This document shows positions 1 to 6,569 of a stretch of 8,633 nt of DNA, one piece after another (positions within the stretch are counted from its first letter, which is position 1; every line of letters begins with the position of its first letter). The notes beneath the pieces were generated by a model. That model saw only the letters and a list, made by a program, of their open reading frames with translations. It ran no database searches and was not told the origin of the DNA. Position numbers and translations under genes: made by a program. The DNA is from Phycisphaeraceae bacterium (GTDB taxonomy: Bacteria > Planctomycetota > Phycisphaerae > Phycisphaerales > Phycisphaeraceae): contig JAJDCV010000024.1 of the NCBI GenBank assembly GCA_029260675.1, positions 1 through 8,633 of the forward strand, written 5' to 3'.

Positions 1-37
1 GGCTGGCGATCCGGACCGTGATCATCAACGCCGTCAT
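1..37 (-). CDS. Start of next operon gene (5' fragment, possibly TauE/SafE-like membrane protein)
   Basis: An ATG at 37-35 overlaps the ccoH stop codon in an ATGA arrangement, and the frame stays open to the window edge, reading MTALMITVRIAS. Only 12 codons are visible, so the product cannot be identified from sequence. The four-base overlap matches the ccoG/ccoH junction and argues that this is the next member of the same translationally coupled operon. In cbb3 operons the gene after ccoH is often ccoI (copper P-type ATPase) or a TauE/SafE-like membrane protein. The short, hydrophobic start without a long cytoplasmic metal-binding domain fits the second better, but that is inference. Confidence 0.4.
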   Translation of the reverse strand, partial: MTALMITVRIAS

Positions 38-588
38 CTTGGGCTCCAGTTATCCGCACCGACCTGTTGACGGATCGTGAAGGGGGCTGTGTCTTCGCCC
101 CTGCTGACGACAAAGGACAACTCCCAACGACCGGCCTTGCGCATGTTCAGCGCTGCCAGATATTCGCCGGGTGCCGCTTCTTTCAATTCAGATTCGACGG
201 CCTGGTCGGCCCGGGCGTAGTGAAAAGCCCTAACGCGGATGCTCGCCCCGGTCAGCGGTTCGCCACCGGCGTCTTTCATCGAGAGCCTGACCGTGCGGTC
301 GCCGAACATGTCGGCCTCTAATGCGACGTCCAACTCCGCCTGCCAGCCCAGCGCATCGCCGGCACGCTGCTCGGCCATGTACTTATCCCATTCCAAAGCC
401 TTGGTGTGGTAGTTGCTGATCACAACCTGCGAAGGGTCGCCCGTCGCTACCAGATAAGCCACCAAACAGATCACGATCTGCAAGGAAAGCAGCGCTATGA
501 CGATCGCGGGCCAGACCCACGCCTTGCCATGTGCGTCCTGGGGACCCGGTGCAGGTGAGACGGGGCTGGGTGTGGTGATCTGTGTCAT
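34..588 (-). CDS. ccoH: CcoH/FixH-family cbb3 oxidase assembly protein
   Basis: This is a 184-residue membrane-anchored protein of the FixH/CcoH family, which is needed for assembly or stability of cbb3 cytochrome oxidase in studied proteobacteria. A proline-rich cytoplasmic N-terminus of about 22 residues is followed by one membrane helix (about 24-48). After it comes the family signature YHTKALEWDKYMAEQ (60-74) with LGW (80-82), where a membrane-proximal segment enters the periplasm. The rest is a beta-rich periplasmic domain ending in a conserved-looking GRWELSF stretch (153-159). The ATG overlaps the ccoG stop as ATGA, and a run of six G about six bases upstream may serve as SD. Overall sequence conservation in this family is low, so the call rests on the signature, topology and position after ccoG. 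Confidence 0.88.
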   Translation of the reverse strand: MTQITTPSPVSPAPGPQDAHGKAWVWPAIVIALLSLQIVICLVAYLVATGDPSQVVISNYHTKALEWDKYMAEQRAGDALGWQAELDVALEADMFGDRTVRLSMKDAGGEPLTGASIRVRAFHYARADQAVESELKEAAPGEYLAALNMRKAGRWELSFVVSRGEDTAPFTIRQQVGADNWSPR

Positions 589-2048
589 AAGCTGCCCCCC
601 TGCGGCGTGTTTGTTTGGGTCCCGGTGCCCGCGGCCTTGCCCCCACTTGGTTTACCCGATCCCGCCGGGCCTAACAGTCTACAGGGGATTTCCTGCTCAA
701 ACCCCGCGCCGTCGCTGACGTGCAGGGTGATATCACACACGCCTTTGCTAAACGCCGAGCGGGGCAGGACGATCAAGACGCCCTCGGTGCGTGAATCACC
801 GGCGTCGATCGCCAACGGGTTCTCCGCCAACTCGATCCTGGACACCACGTCACTGGCCGACTGAACGGTATACGCCACCGCCATCTCCCGGCGGTTGGTG
901 ATTTTGATCCGCATCGAGTTGGACACCTGCCCATCATCCATCACGGTAAACGGGTTGCCCAGGTTGCGCAGCAGCACGACGTCAGCGGTCTTCTTAACAC
1001 TCAACAGGACGGTGAGCGCGGTCAGCAGGACCAGCATGATCGCGGGGTAGACCACGACGCGCGGCCGCAGCAGTCGGGAGGGTTCGCCGTCCATCGCGGC
1101 CTGTGTGCTGTATCGGATCAGCCCGGCGTCTCGGCCGAGTTTGGCCATCACCGGGGCGCAGGCGTCGATGCACTGGGCGCAGCCGATGCACTCCATCTGC
1201 AGGCCGTCCCGGATATCGATCCCGGTCGGGCAGGTGTCCACGCACAAGTGACAGTCCACGCAGTCCCCGGCCTGCTCTCCCTCGCCATCGTCTGACTTTC
1301 GCTTCTTGCCCCTCGGCTCGCCGCGGGTCTTGTCGTAGCTGACGATCAGTGACTTACGGTCCAGCAACGCCGACTGGAGCCGGCCGTAGGGGCAGGCGAT
1401 GATACAGGTCTGCTCGCGGAAGAACCCGAAGTCGAACATCATCAACCCGGTGACCGCCGCCATCAATAAGAACGCCACGGGATGGTCAAACGGCGAACCG
1501 GTGATCCACTTAGCCAGGTTCTCGACCCCAACAAAGTAGGCTAGGAACGTGTGCGCCAGGTACATTGAGACCAGAAGGAAGACCACGTACCGCGCGACCC
1601 GCCGCCACCCGGCGACCGGCTTGCGCGGTTTGCCGCCCTTCCCCGAAGTCCCCTCGAACAGCCGCTCGATCGGGCGGTACACGAACTCCATGTACACGGT
1701 CTGCGGGCACGCCCATCCACACCAGACCCGCCCGAACAACGCGGTCAGCAGGAAGATGCCCACAAGGATCGTCACCAGCGTCAGCGCCAGCAGGATCGTG
1801 TCGGTCGGGAGGAACGTGAAGCCAAAGAGGATGAACTTGCGGTGGAGGATGTCCAGCAGGACAAGCGGCTTGTCATTAAATCGGATGTAGGGGGTGACCG
1901 TGAAAACGACGATCAGGAAATAGGCGAACGCCCGGCGGGTTGTGAGGAACGAACCTTTGGATACCTTGGGATCCAGCCAGCGACGTGAGCCGTCTTTCTC
2001 CATCGTCGACAGGACACGGTCTTCGGGCTCAAGCAGTGAAGAAGGCAA
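585..2048 (-). CDS. ccoG: CcoG (RdxA/FixG) Fe-S membrane protein, cbb3 oxidase copper assembly
   Basis: This 487-residue polyferredoxin belongs to the CcoG/RdxA/FixG family. Studied members reduce Cu(II) to Cu(I) for the CuB site of cbb3 oxidase. Membrane helices lie near 40-57, 85-106, 152-174, 190-206 and 331-350. The family motif WCGWACPQTVYMEF starts at 109, and EQTCIIACPYGR at 212-223 adds a second CxxxC pair. Two 4Fe-4S motifs follow: C263, C266, C269, C273 and C287, C290, C293, C297. The C-terminal part (about 355-460) is the Ig-like periplasmic domain, followed by a low-complexity Gly/Thr tail. The start is uncertain. The frame opens with TTG at 2048, and ATG at 2003 is the first ATG. 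A better-placed ATG with SD at 2082 is out of frame (see findings). The protein lies 44 bases after ccoP and overlaps ccoH by four. Confidence 0.95.
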   Translation of the reverse strand: MPSSLLEPEDRVLSTMEKDGSRRWLDPKVSKGSFLTTRRAFAYFLIVVFTVTPYIRFNDKPLVLLDILHRKFILFGFTFLPTDTILLALTLVTILVGIFLLTALFGRVWCGWACPQTVYMEFVYRPIERLFEGTSGKGGKPRKPVAGWRRVARYVVFLLVSMYLAHTFLAYFVGVENLAKWITGSPFDHPVAFLLMAAVTGLMMFDFGFFREQTCIIACPYGRLQSALLDRKSLIVSYDKTRGEPRGKKRKSDDGEGEQAGDCVDCHLCVDTCPTGIDIRDGLQMECIGCAQCIDACAPVMAKLGRDAGLIRYSTQAAMDGEPSRLLRPRVVVYPAIMLVLLTALTVLLSVKKTADVVLLRNLGNPFTVMDDGQVSNSMRIKITNRREMAVAYTVQSASDVVSRIELAENPLAIDAGDSRTEGVLIVLPRSAFSKGVCDITLHVSDGAGFEQEIPCRLLGPAGSGKPSGGKAAGTGTQTNTPQGGSL

Positions 2049-2082
2049 GGTAGGCGCTCGGGGTTTGGGATGCGTAAGCCAT
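2029..2082 (-). other. Short ORF at the ccoG start: leader peptide or frameshifted ccoG N-terminus
   Basis: An ATG at 2082-2080 sits six bases after AGGTGG (2094-2089), which overlaps the ccoP TAG stop. This is the best initiation signal in the ccoP-ccoG junction. Its frame encodes only MAYASQTPSAYLAFFTA and ends at TGA 2031-2029, inside the ccoG reading frame. Removing one base between 2082 and 2048, for example from the CCCC run at 2063-2060, would join this start in frame to CcoG. The element is therefore either the true CcoG start broken by an indel or sequencing error, or a coupling peptide for reinitiation at TTG 2048 or ATG 2003. The sequence alone does not decide. Confidence 0.45.
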
Positions 2083-2092
2083 GGTAGGCCAC

Positions 2093-2713
2093 CTAATCGG
2101 TGGGTTCTACCGGGGCCTGGGGGGCGGGGGCTTCGGGCCAGGGGTCGATCACCGAACCTTCTTCTCCGCGGGGGCCGGGCTTGTTCTGCCCCCGAAGGCT
2201 GGCGACATAGGCCGCGACCATCACGATCTCGTTAGGATGAAGGCGGTTGATGTGGGCGGGCATCGCACCATTATTAGCACCGTGCTGGATCACCGTACCG
2301 ACATCACCCAGCCGCTTGACGTTGATGTAGGCGTCGTCTGTCATGTTCGGACCGGTGAGCCCCTCACCATCTTTGCCGTGGCAGGAAGCGCACGCGCCTT
2401 TACCTACAAAGACTTTCTGCCCGAAAAGCAGCCATTCCTTATCGTTCAGGTACATCAGGATCGTCGGCTCGTCCGGTGTCAGGGTGCCGATCTCCTCAAA
2501 CTTCATCCGAAGGTTGGCCGTGACCTCCGCATCGTAGGCCTGTGCGACGCTGGTCCCGGCGGTGCCCAGTTGATAGGCCATGTAATACAGCACCGAGAAC
2601 ACGATCGCGGCAACGAACAACCAGGTCCACCACCCGGGGATCGGGTTGTCGTATTCACGGATCCCGTCGTATTCGTGGCCGGTCAGATTGTCTTGAAGCG
2701 GGGGTTCACTCAT
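2093..2713 (-). CDS. ccoP: CcoP, single-haem c-type subunit of cbb3 oxidase
   Basis: This is cytochrome c subunit III of cbb3 oxidase, which passes electrons towards CcoO/CcoN. It has 206 residues from the ATG at 2713, chosen because GGAG lies nine bases upstream and because the N-terminus then matches the family. The CcoP N-terminal motif HEYDGIREYDNPIPGWWTW (13-31) leads into one membrane helix (about 29-48). One cytochrome c domain follows, with CASCH at 108-112 (C108, C111, H112 bind haem c) and a likely distal Met at GAMPAH (M151). Proteobacterial CcoP is usually about 300 residues with two CxxCH motifs, while this protein has only one and a proline-rich tail. Single-haem CcoP is, as I recall, also found in Bacteroidetes. 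The start codon overlaps the end of ccoQ by eight bases. Confidence 0.95.
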   Translation of the reverse strand: MSEPPLQDNLTGHEYDGIREYDNPIPGWWTWLFVAAIVFSVLYYMAYQLGTAGTSVAQAYDAEVTANLRMKFEEIGTLTPDEPTILMYLNDKEWLLFGQKVFVGKGACASCHGKDGEGLTGPNMTDDAYINVKRLGDVGTVIQHGANNGAMPAHINRLHPNEIVMVAAYVASLRGQNKPGPRGEEGSVIDPWPEAPAPQAPVEPTD

Positions 2714-2933
2714 GGTGCGCAGCTCCGTGCTCGGGATTCGCTTGCGTTGCGGGATCATCCCCGGGCCCCGGATTAATATCATCCGTCAATGCCATCCGTG
2801 CGTAGTGCTGCATCTGACTCTTGGGGCGGATCAGGGTTGAGAACAGGATCAACAGGAACGCGATAAAGAACAACGCCAGTGCGATCTGGGCGAACAGGCC
2901 GTAGCCGCCGTATTCCGTAATGAGTTGGAACAT
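2706..2933 (-). CDS. ccoQ: CcoQ/FixQ-like small membrane subunit of cbb3 oxidase
   Basis: This 75-residue protein has one hydrophobic helix (about 12-33, ALALFFIAFLLILFSTLI) followed by the basic RPK at 36-38 and a polar tail. That is the layout of CcoQ, the small subunit thought to stabilise the cbb3 complex. The tail is rich in Pro, Gly, Asp and His and ends HGAAHHE. The gene sits between ccoNO and ccoP, the normal place for ccoQ. A strong SD (GGAGG at 2944-2940, six bases before the ATG) lies within the last codons of ccoNO. The ATG shares one base with the ccoNO stop (TGATG), and the 3' end overlaps ccoP by eight bases. CcoQ sequences are poorly conserved, so topology and context carry the call. 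Confidence 0.85.
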   Translation of the reverse strand: MFQLITEYGGYGLFAQIALALFFIAFLLILFSTLIRPKSQMQHYARMALTDDINPGPGDDPATQANPEHGAAHHE

Positions 2934-5233
2934 CAGTCGCCTCCCTCTGGGGCCTGCGGCTCGGGCGTCTTGAAGATATCCGTCCCAAGTCGTTGCAGGT
3001 ACGCGATCAAAGCCACCACCTGCTTGTCTTCCAGCCCGGCCTCGCCGTTCTGCTCAACAATCTCACCGGCGATCATCGCCGCCTGAGCGCGGGCAAGTTC
3101 CTCGGCGTTATCCCTCTGCGCCTGGGTGTAAGGCACGCCCAGGATGGTCATCGCCTTGACCCTTAGCGGGATCGATTTGAAGTCCAGATCCTTCTGCAAC
3201 AGCCAGGGGTACGGGGGCATGATTGAGCCGGGCGTGATCTGCGCCGGGTCTTTGAAGTGCAGGACGTGCCAGTTGTGTGACTGCTTGCCGCCTTCGCGAG
3301 CCAGATCCGGCCCGATCCGGCGCGAGCCCCACTGGAACGGGTGGTCGTAGACGAACTCGCCGGGCTTGGAGTATTCGCCGTATCGCTCGGTCTCGGCAAG
3401 CATCGGTCGGATCATCTGCGAGTGGCAGTTGTAACAGCCCTCGGCGATGTAGATGTCTCGGCCCGCCAACTCCAGCGGTGTGTACGGCCCAACCGTCGCG
3501 ATCGTCGGGACGTTCGAGCGGATCAGGAACGTCGGGACGATCTCAAACAACGATGCGACCACCACCGCGACCAAGACCCAGAGCGTAAGCCGCACGGGCA
3601 GGCGTTCCCACTTGCGGTGCCATTGGAACTGCATCCAAACATCGAGCTTGTGCCCGAAGTCGGTCACGCCGTGGATCTTCGACTCCGGCGGCGGCGGGTC
3701 GGTGTAGCCCTTCGTCAGCGCCGGGGCCTCGTGGACCGGCTCCTCGTAGGTCTTGGGCCGGCTTCTCCAAGTCATGTAGTAGTTGTATGCACCCAGCAGC
3801 GTACCGGCCATGTAGAGCGTCCCACCAAGGACGCGGATCCAGTACATCGGGACGAGCTGCGTGACGGTCTCGATGAAACGGGGGTATAGTAGCTGCCCCT
3901 GATCGGTCAGGCCACGCCACATCAGGCCCTGGGTCAGGCCGGCGACGTAGATCGGGATGATGTACAAAAGGATCCCGATCGTCCCCAGCCAGAAGTGCGT
4001 CTCCGCCAGCTTCTTGCTGAACAGCTTGGTCTGGAACAGCCTAGGCAGCAGGAAGTACATCATCCCAAACGCCATGAACCCGTTCCAGCCCAACGTCCCG
4101 GCGTGGACGTGTGCGATCGTCCAGTCGGTGTAGTGGCTCAGGGCGTTGACGCTTTTGATCGAGAGCATCGGGCCCTCGAACGTGCTCATCCCGTAGAACG
4201 TCACCGCCACCACGAAGAACTTCAGCACCGGGTCGGTCGTGACCTTGTGCCAGACACCCCGTAGGGTCAATAGCCCGTTTATCATCCCGCCCCAACTGGG
4301 CATCCAAAGCATCAGCGAGAAGATCATCCCCAGCGTCGACGCCCACTCCGGCAACGCGGTGTAGTGCAGGTGGTGGGGCCCGGCCCAGATGTAGATAAAC
4401 ACCAGCGACCAGAAGTGGATGATGCTCAGCTTGTACGAAAATACCGGGCGGTCCGCGGCCTTGGGCATGAAGTAGTACATCAGGCCCAAAAACGGCGTGG
4501 TCAGGAAGAACGCCACCGCGTTGTGCCCGTTCCACCACTGCATAAAGTCGTCCTGTACGCCTGCGTAGACCGGGTAGCTCTTGATCAGCGTCCCGCCGAA
4601 CACGGGGATGACCAGGTTGTTGAATACGTGCAGCATCGCGACCGTGACGATCGTCGCGATGTAGAACCAAAGCGCGACGTACAGGTGGCGTTCACGACGC
4701 TTGATCAACGTCATCAGGAAGTTGCCACCGAAGATGACCAGCCAGACCACCGCGATGGCGATGTCGATCGGCCACTCCAGCTCGGCGTACTCCTTGCCCT
4801 GGGTAATACCCAACGGCAACGTGACCGCGGCGCTGACGATGATAAGTTGCCAGCCCCAGAAATGCAGCCTGCTGAGCAGGTCGCTGAACATCCGGGCCTT
4901 ACATAGGCGCTGGGTCGAGTAGTAGATCCCGGCAAAGATCGTGTTGCCGGCAAAAGCAAAGATCGCCGCGTTGGTGTGCAGCGGGCGGAGCCGGCCGAAC
5001 GTGATGTACTCGCTGCTGACAATCCCCCCGGTAAGGATGCTCAGCAACTGGTTGGCCTGCGGGAACGCCAACTCAACCGCCGCGATGATCCCGACCAGGA
5101 ACGCCACCAGCGCCCAGACAAGCGTCGCCAGCAGGAACATCCGGACGATTTTGTCGTCGTAGGTGAATCGTTCAAGTGTGCCGGGTACCGACAGGGCCGG
5201 GTCAGTGGGTGCCGTCGTGTGGGTTGTTGTCAC
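2933..5233 (-). CDS. ccoNO: CcoNO, fused subunits I and II of cbb3 cytochrome c oxidase
   Basis: This 766-residue fusion reduces oxygen to water at the inner membrane. The CcoN part (to about 490) keeps every expected ligand: H86 in RPLHTN and H377 for low-spin haem b, H375 for haem b3, and H237, H287, H288 for CuB. Y281 lies 44 residues after H237, the spacing of the cross-linked His-Tyr pair. A linker (about 490-545) holding the PPPPE run leads to CcoO: a membrane helix (about 549-571), haem c motif CYNCH (C600, C603, H604) and distal Met in SIMPPY (M672). Twelve CcoN helices put the linker in the cytoplasm, so the CcoO haem can face the periplasm. The GTG at 5233 was chosen because AGGAG lies ten bases upstream (5248-5244). 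A GTG at 5290 would add 19 residues but has no SD. It is the first gene of the oxidase operon. Confidence 0.96.
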   Translation of the reverse strand: MTTTHTTAPTDPALSVPGTLERFTYDDKIVRMFLLATLVWALVAFLVGIIAAVELAFPQANQLLSILTGGIVSSEYITFGRLRPLHTNAAIFAFAGNTIFAGIYYSTQRLCKARMFSDLLSRLHFWGWQLIIVSAAVTLPLGITQGKEYAELEWPIDIAIAVVWLVIFGGNFLMTLIKRRERHLYVALWFYIATIVTVAMLHVFNNLVIPVFGGTLIKSYPVYAGVQDDFMQWWNGHNAVAFFLTTPFLGLMYYFMPKAADRPVFSYKLSIIHFWSLVFIYIWAGPHHLHYTALPEWASTLGMIFSLMLWMPSWGGMINGLLTLRGVWHKVTTDPVLKFFVVAVTFYGMSTFEGPMLSIKSVNALSHYTDWTIAHVHAGTLGWNGFMAFGMMYFLLPRLFQTKLFSKKLAETHFWLGTIGILLYIIPIYVAGLTQGLMWRGLTDQGQLLYPRFIETVTQLVPMYWIRVLGGTLYMAGTLLGAYNYYMTWRSRPKTYEEPVHEAPALTKGYTDPPPPESKIHGVTDFGHKLDVWMQFQWHRKWERLPVRLTLWVLVAVVVASLFEIVPTFLIRSNVPTIATVGPYTPLELAGRDIYIAEGCYNCHSQMIRPMLAETERYGEYSKPGEFVYDHPFQWGSRRIGPDLAREGGKQSHNWHVLHFKDPAQITPGSIMPPYPWLLQKDLDFKSIPLRVKAMTILGVPYTQAQRDNAEELARAQAAMIAGEIVEQNGEAGLEDKQVVALIAYLQRLGTDIFKTPEPQAPEGGD

Positions 5234-5324
5234 CGTCCGGGGTCTCCTGATCGTGAGGGCCTGGCTTGGGTGGGATCCCGGCCCGCCCACGTAAGACTAT
5301 CGTCGTCAGACATATCGGTCCAAG

Positions 5325-5340
5325 TCTATCTTTTGATAGA
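5325..5340. promoter_or_regulatory. Palindrome TCTATC-N4-GATAGA, possible operator upstream of ccoNO
   Basis: A perfect 6+6 base inverted repeat with a TTTT spacer on the plus strand lies about 92-107 bases before the ccoNO GTG. It overlaps the weak -10 candidate TATCAA at 5338-5333. A symmetric site over a putative promoter would suit a dimeric repressor or activator, but it could equally be an RNA hairpin if transcription starts upstream. It does not match the FNR consensus, and I do not recognise the motif. Confidence 0.3.
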
Positions 5341-5359
5341 ACGGCTGTCATCTGGACAA

Positions 5360-5385
5360 CCGCCCCGCAGTGATTCGCGGGGCGG
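5360..5385 (-). terminator. GC-rich hairpin after the outer-membrane protein gene
   Basis: A perfect 9-bp stem (CCGCCCCGC at 5360-5368 with its complement at 5377-5385) encloses an 8-base loop, starting 88 bases after the stop of the upstream gene. On the minus-strand transcript it is followed by TTGTCC, which is not a proper U-tract. It may be a factor-independent terminator of reduced efficiency or an RNA-processing or stabilising stem between the two transcription units. Confidence 0.45.
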
Positions 5386-5473
5386 CTGTGTGGATAATTC
5401 TTGATGTACCCTCGACGCCGGGGCAGCGTAAACCGCCGGGTCTCACATGAGAGCATTACCTGGACACGCTGTC

Positions 5474-6409
5474 TTAGAATGACCAGACCAGCGAGAACGT
5501 CCAGCGGTAACCAAATATGTCGACGTTGTCAGTCAACGGCATCTCGTAGGCGACACGGGCGGCTACGTTGTCGGCCGGACGGAGTTCGCCGCCCAGGCCC
5601 AGCGTGACCACGTCCTCGCTCTTGCCGCCGCCGAGGTTCACCACGTCCAGCCCGGAAAACAGCAAGGGTGCCGTCGAGCCCTCGTCGATGGTGTGGAACC
5701 CATTGATTTCAACCACCGGGCTGAAGTAATCGCAGACGAAATAGTCGGCGTGCAGGTGCCAGTCGATCGTGTCTGAGTTGCCAAACCCCTTGGTATCGCT
5801 CTGGTTGTCGGCGATATGCACATTGACGTTGGCACCGAGGTGAAGCTTGTCAAGGCCTTTGTTGGCCGAGGCCCAGAACCGCCACTCACTGTCGTCATTC
5901 AGCGACGCACTATCGCCGGTCGACAGCTCGTACCCGAAGCCCACAGCCGCATGGAACTGGTTGTCCCAGTCCTGGATGAAGTTCCACTTCAGCCCGGCGG
6001 CGATGTCATTGGCGCCCGAATCGGCCACGGCCGTGGTATCCCAATCGATGTAGCCGTCCTTGTAGGCGACGAGTTGAAGGGTCTGTGTCAGCGCCACCCG
6101 GACCTGTGCGGCGTAGACCTGGGCGCTGCCACCGCCCAGCGCGCTGGACTTGGGGAAGTCGTGGAACAGAAACCACGCCCGGACGTCCGTGGTCACAAAC
6201 GAGTCCTCGTTGTAGTAAGGCGACGTTAGCGGGTGGACGTGCTTCTGCTCCTTGGGGACCTCGGCCGCCCGGGGGTTGGGGTCGCCGAAGAGTACGAAGT
6301 CCGCGTGCTGCGCTGCCGCCGGCGCCTGGATCAGAGCTGTCACCGAGATCATGGCCGCCGAGACCATCGTTATCCATCGTGTCATTGAAGTGGTTTGGAC
6401 GTCCTGCAT
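5474..6409 (-). CDS. Outer-membrane beta-barrel protein (transporter-like), unknown substrate
   Basis: This 311-residue exported protein has the marks of an outer-membrane beta-barrel. It starts with a signal peptide with R11, a hydrophobic core (about 12-29) and a likely cleavage site after AAA (31-33). The mature part has alternating polar and hydrophobic strands such as QVYAAQVRVALTQTLQLVAY (97-116), and it ends in aromatic Phe (FSLVWSF), the usual barrel-assembly signal. It resembles the loose 'transporter/phenol MetA degradation-like' barrel group, but I cannot name a substrate. The mature N-terminus has several His residues (H35, H57, H59). The ATG at 6409 has a strong AAGGAG nine bases upstream. 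It has its own promoter, and a hairpin separates it from the cbb3 operon, so any link to respiration rests only on being adjacent. Confidence 0.8.
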   Translation of the reverse strand: MQDVQTTSMTRWITMVSAAMISVTALIQAPAAAQHADFVLFGDPNPRAAEVPKEQKHVHPLTSPYYNEDSFVTTDVRAWFLFHDFPKSSALGGGSAQVYAAQVRVALTQTLQLVAYKDGYIDWDTTAVADSGANDIAAGLKWNFIQDWDNQFHAAVGFGYELSTGDSASLNDDSEWRFWASANKGLDKLHLGANVNVHIADNQSDTKGFGNSDTIDWHLHADYFVCDYFSPVVEINGFHTIDEGSTAPLLFSGLDVVNLGGGKSEDVVTLGLGGELRPADNVAARVAYEMPLTDNVDIFGYRWTFSLVWSF

Positions 6410-6415
6410 GATGCG

Positions 6416-6468
6416 CTACTCCTTGTTGAAGCGTGTGTTCCCATGTTTTCACCACCATTAAGGAGTAG
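6416..6468 (-). promoter_or_regulatory. Leader hairpin able to sequester the SD of the outer-membrane protein gene
   Basis: In the minus-strand transcript, CTACTCCTT (6468-6460) is perfectly complementary to AAGGAGTAG (6424-6416). The second arm contains the whole AAGGAG SD of the downstream gene. The loop is 35 bases. When paired, the ribosome binding site would be masked, so the leader could switch translation in response to temperature, a ligand, an sRNA or ribosome traffic. The complementarity is seen directly; the function is inference. Confidence 0.45.
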
Positions 6469-6510
6469 GTCCGCCCCGCCCCATGGCTTTAACGATGAAA
6501 GCTGGCCGCC

Positions 6511-6538
6511 AATATAGGAGTATTCGGGGTTTTATCAA
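6511..6538 (-). promoter_or_regulatory. Sigma70-like promoter of the outer-membrane protein gene
   Basis: On the minus strand TTGATA (6538-6533, five of six to TTGACA) and TATATT (6516-6511, five of six to TATAAT) are separated by 16 bases. Transcription would start near 6504 and give a leader of about 95 bases that holds the SD-sequestering hairpin. A second small stem (GCTTT 6486-6490 with AAAGC 6498-6502) would lie close to the 5' end. The surrounding sequence is AT-richer than the coding DNA. Confidence 0.6.
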
Positions 6539-6569
6539 CCCGTATTCTGGTATATCGATCCTATTAACT

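Larger units (their letters stand above)
5234..5473 (-). promoter_or_regulatory. Intergenic control region of the cbb3 operon
   Basis: These 240 bases separate the outer-membrane protein gene from ccoNO and hold no gene I can support. They contain a small near-palindrome TCTCA-CA-TGAGA (5441-5452), a GC-rich hairpin (5360-5385), a TCTATC/GATAGA palindrome (5325-5340) and the ccoNO SD (5244-5248). The best promoter guess on the minus strand is TTGTCC (5359-5354), a 15-base spacer and TATCAA (5338-5333). Each hexamer matches the sigma70 consensus at only four of six positions, so this is weak. I found no FNR/ANR box (TTGAT-N4-ATCAA), although cbb3 operons in proteobacteria are commonly under FNR-type control. 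Confidence 0.4.

Noticed and set aside
2081..2776. Plus-strand open frame of 231 codons over ccoP/ccoQ
   Set aside because: It is exactly antisense to ccoP, which has a membrane helix, CxxCH and family motifs. Its translation has no recognisable domain, and long antisense frames are expected in GC-rich coding DNA.
4041..4670. Minus-strand frame of 209 codons inside ccoNO
   Set aside because: It overlaps, in another frame, the CcoN region that carries the CuB and haem ligands. The product is Arg/Asp/Pro-rich and typical of an off-frame shadow.
5325..5345. FNR/ANR box upstream of ccoNO
   Set aside because: A TTGAT is present at 5333-5337 on the plus strand, but no ATCAA follows at the required four-base spacing.
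6006..6458. Minus-strand frame starting at ATG 6458 in the leader, a possible upstream ORF of 150 codons
   Set aside because: It runs far into the outer-membrane protein gene in another frame, has no SD of its own, and its translation is low-complexity and Arg/Gly-rich after the first codons.
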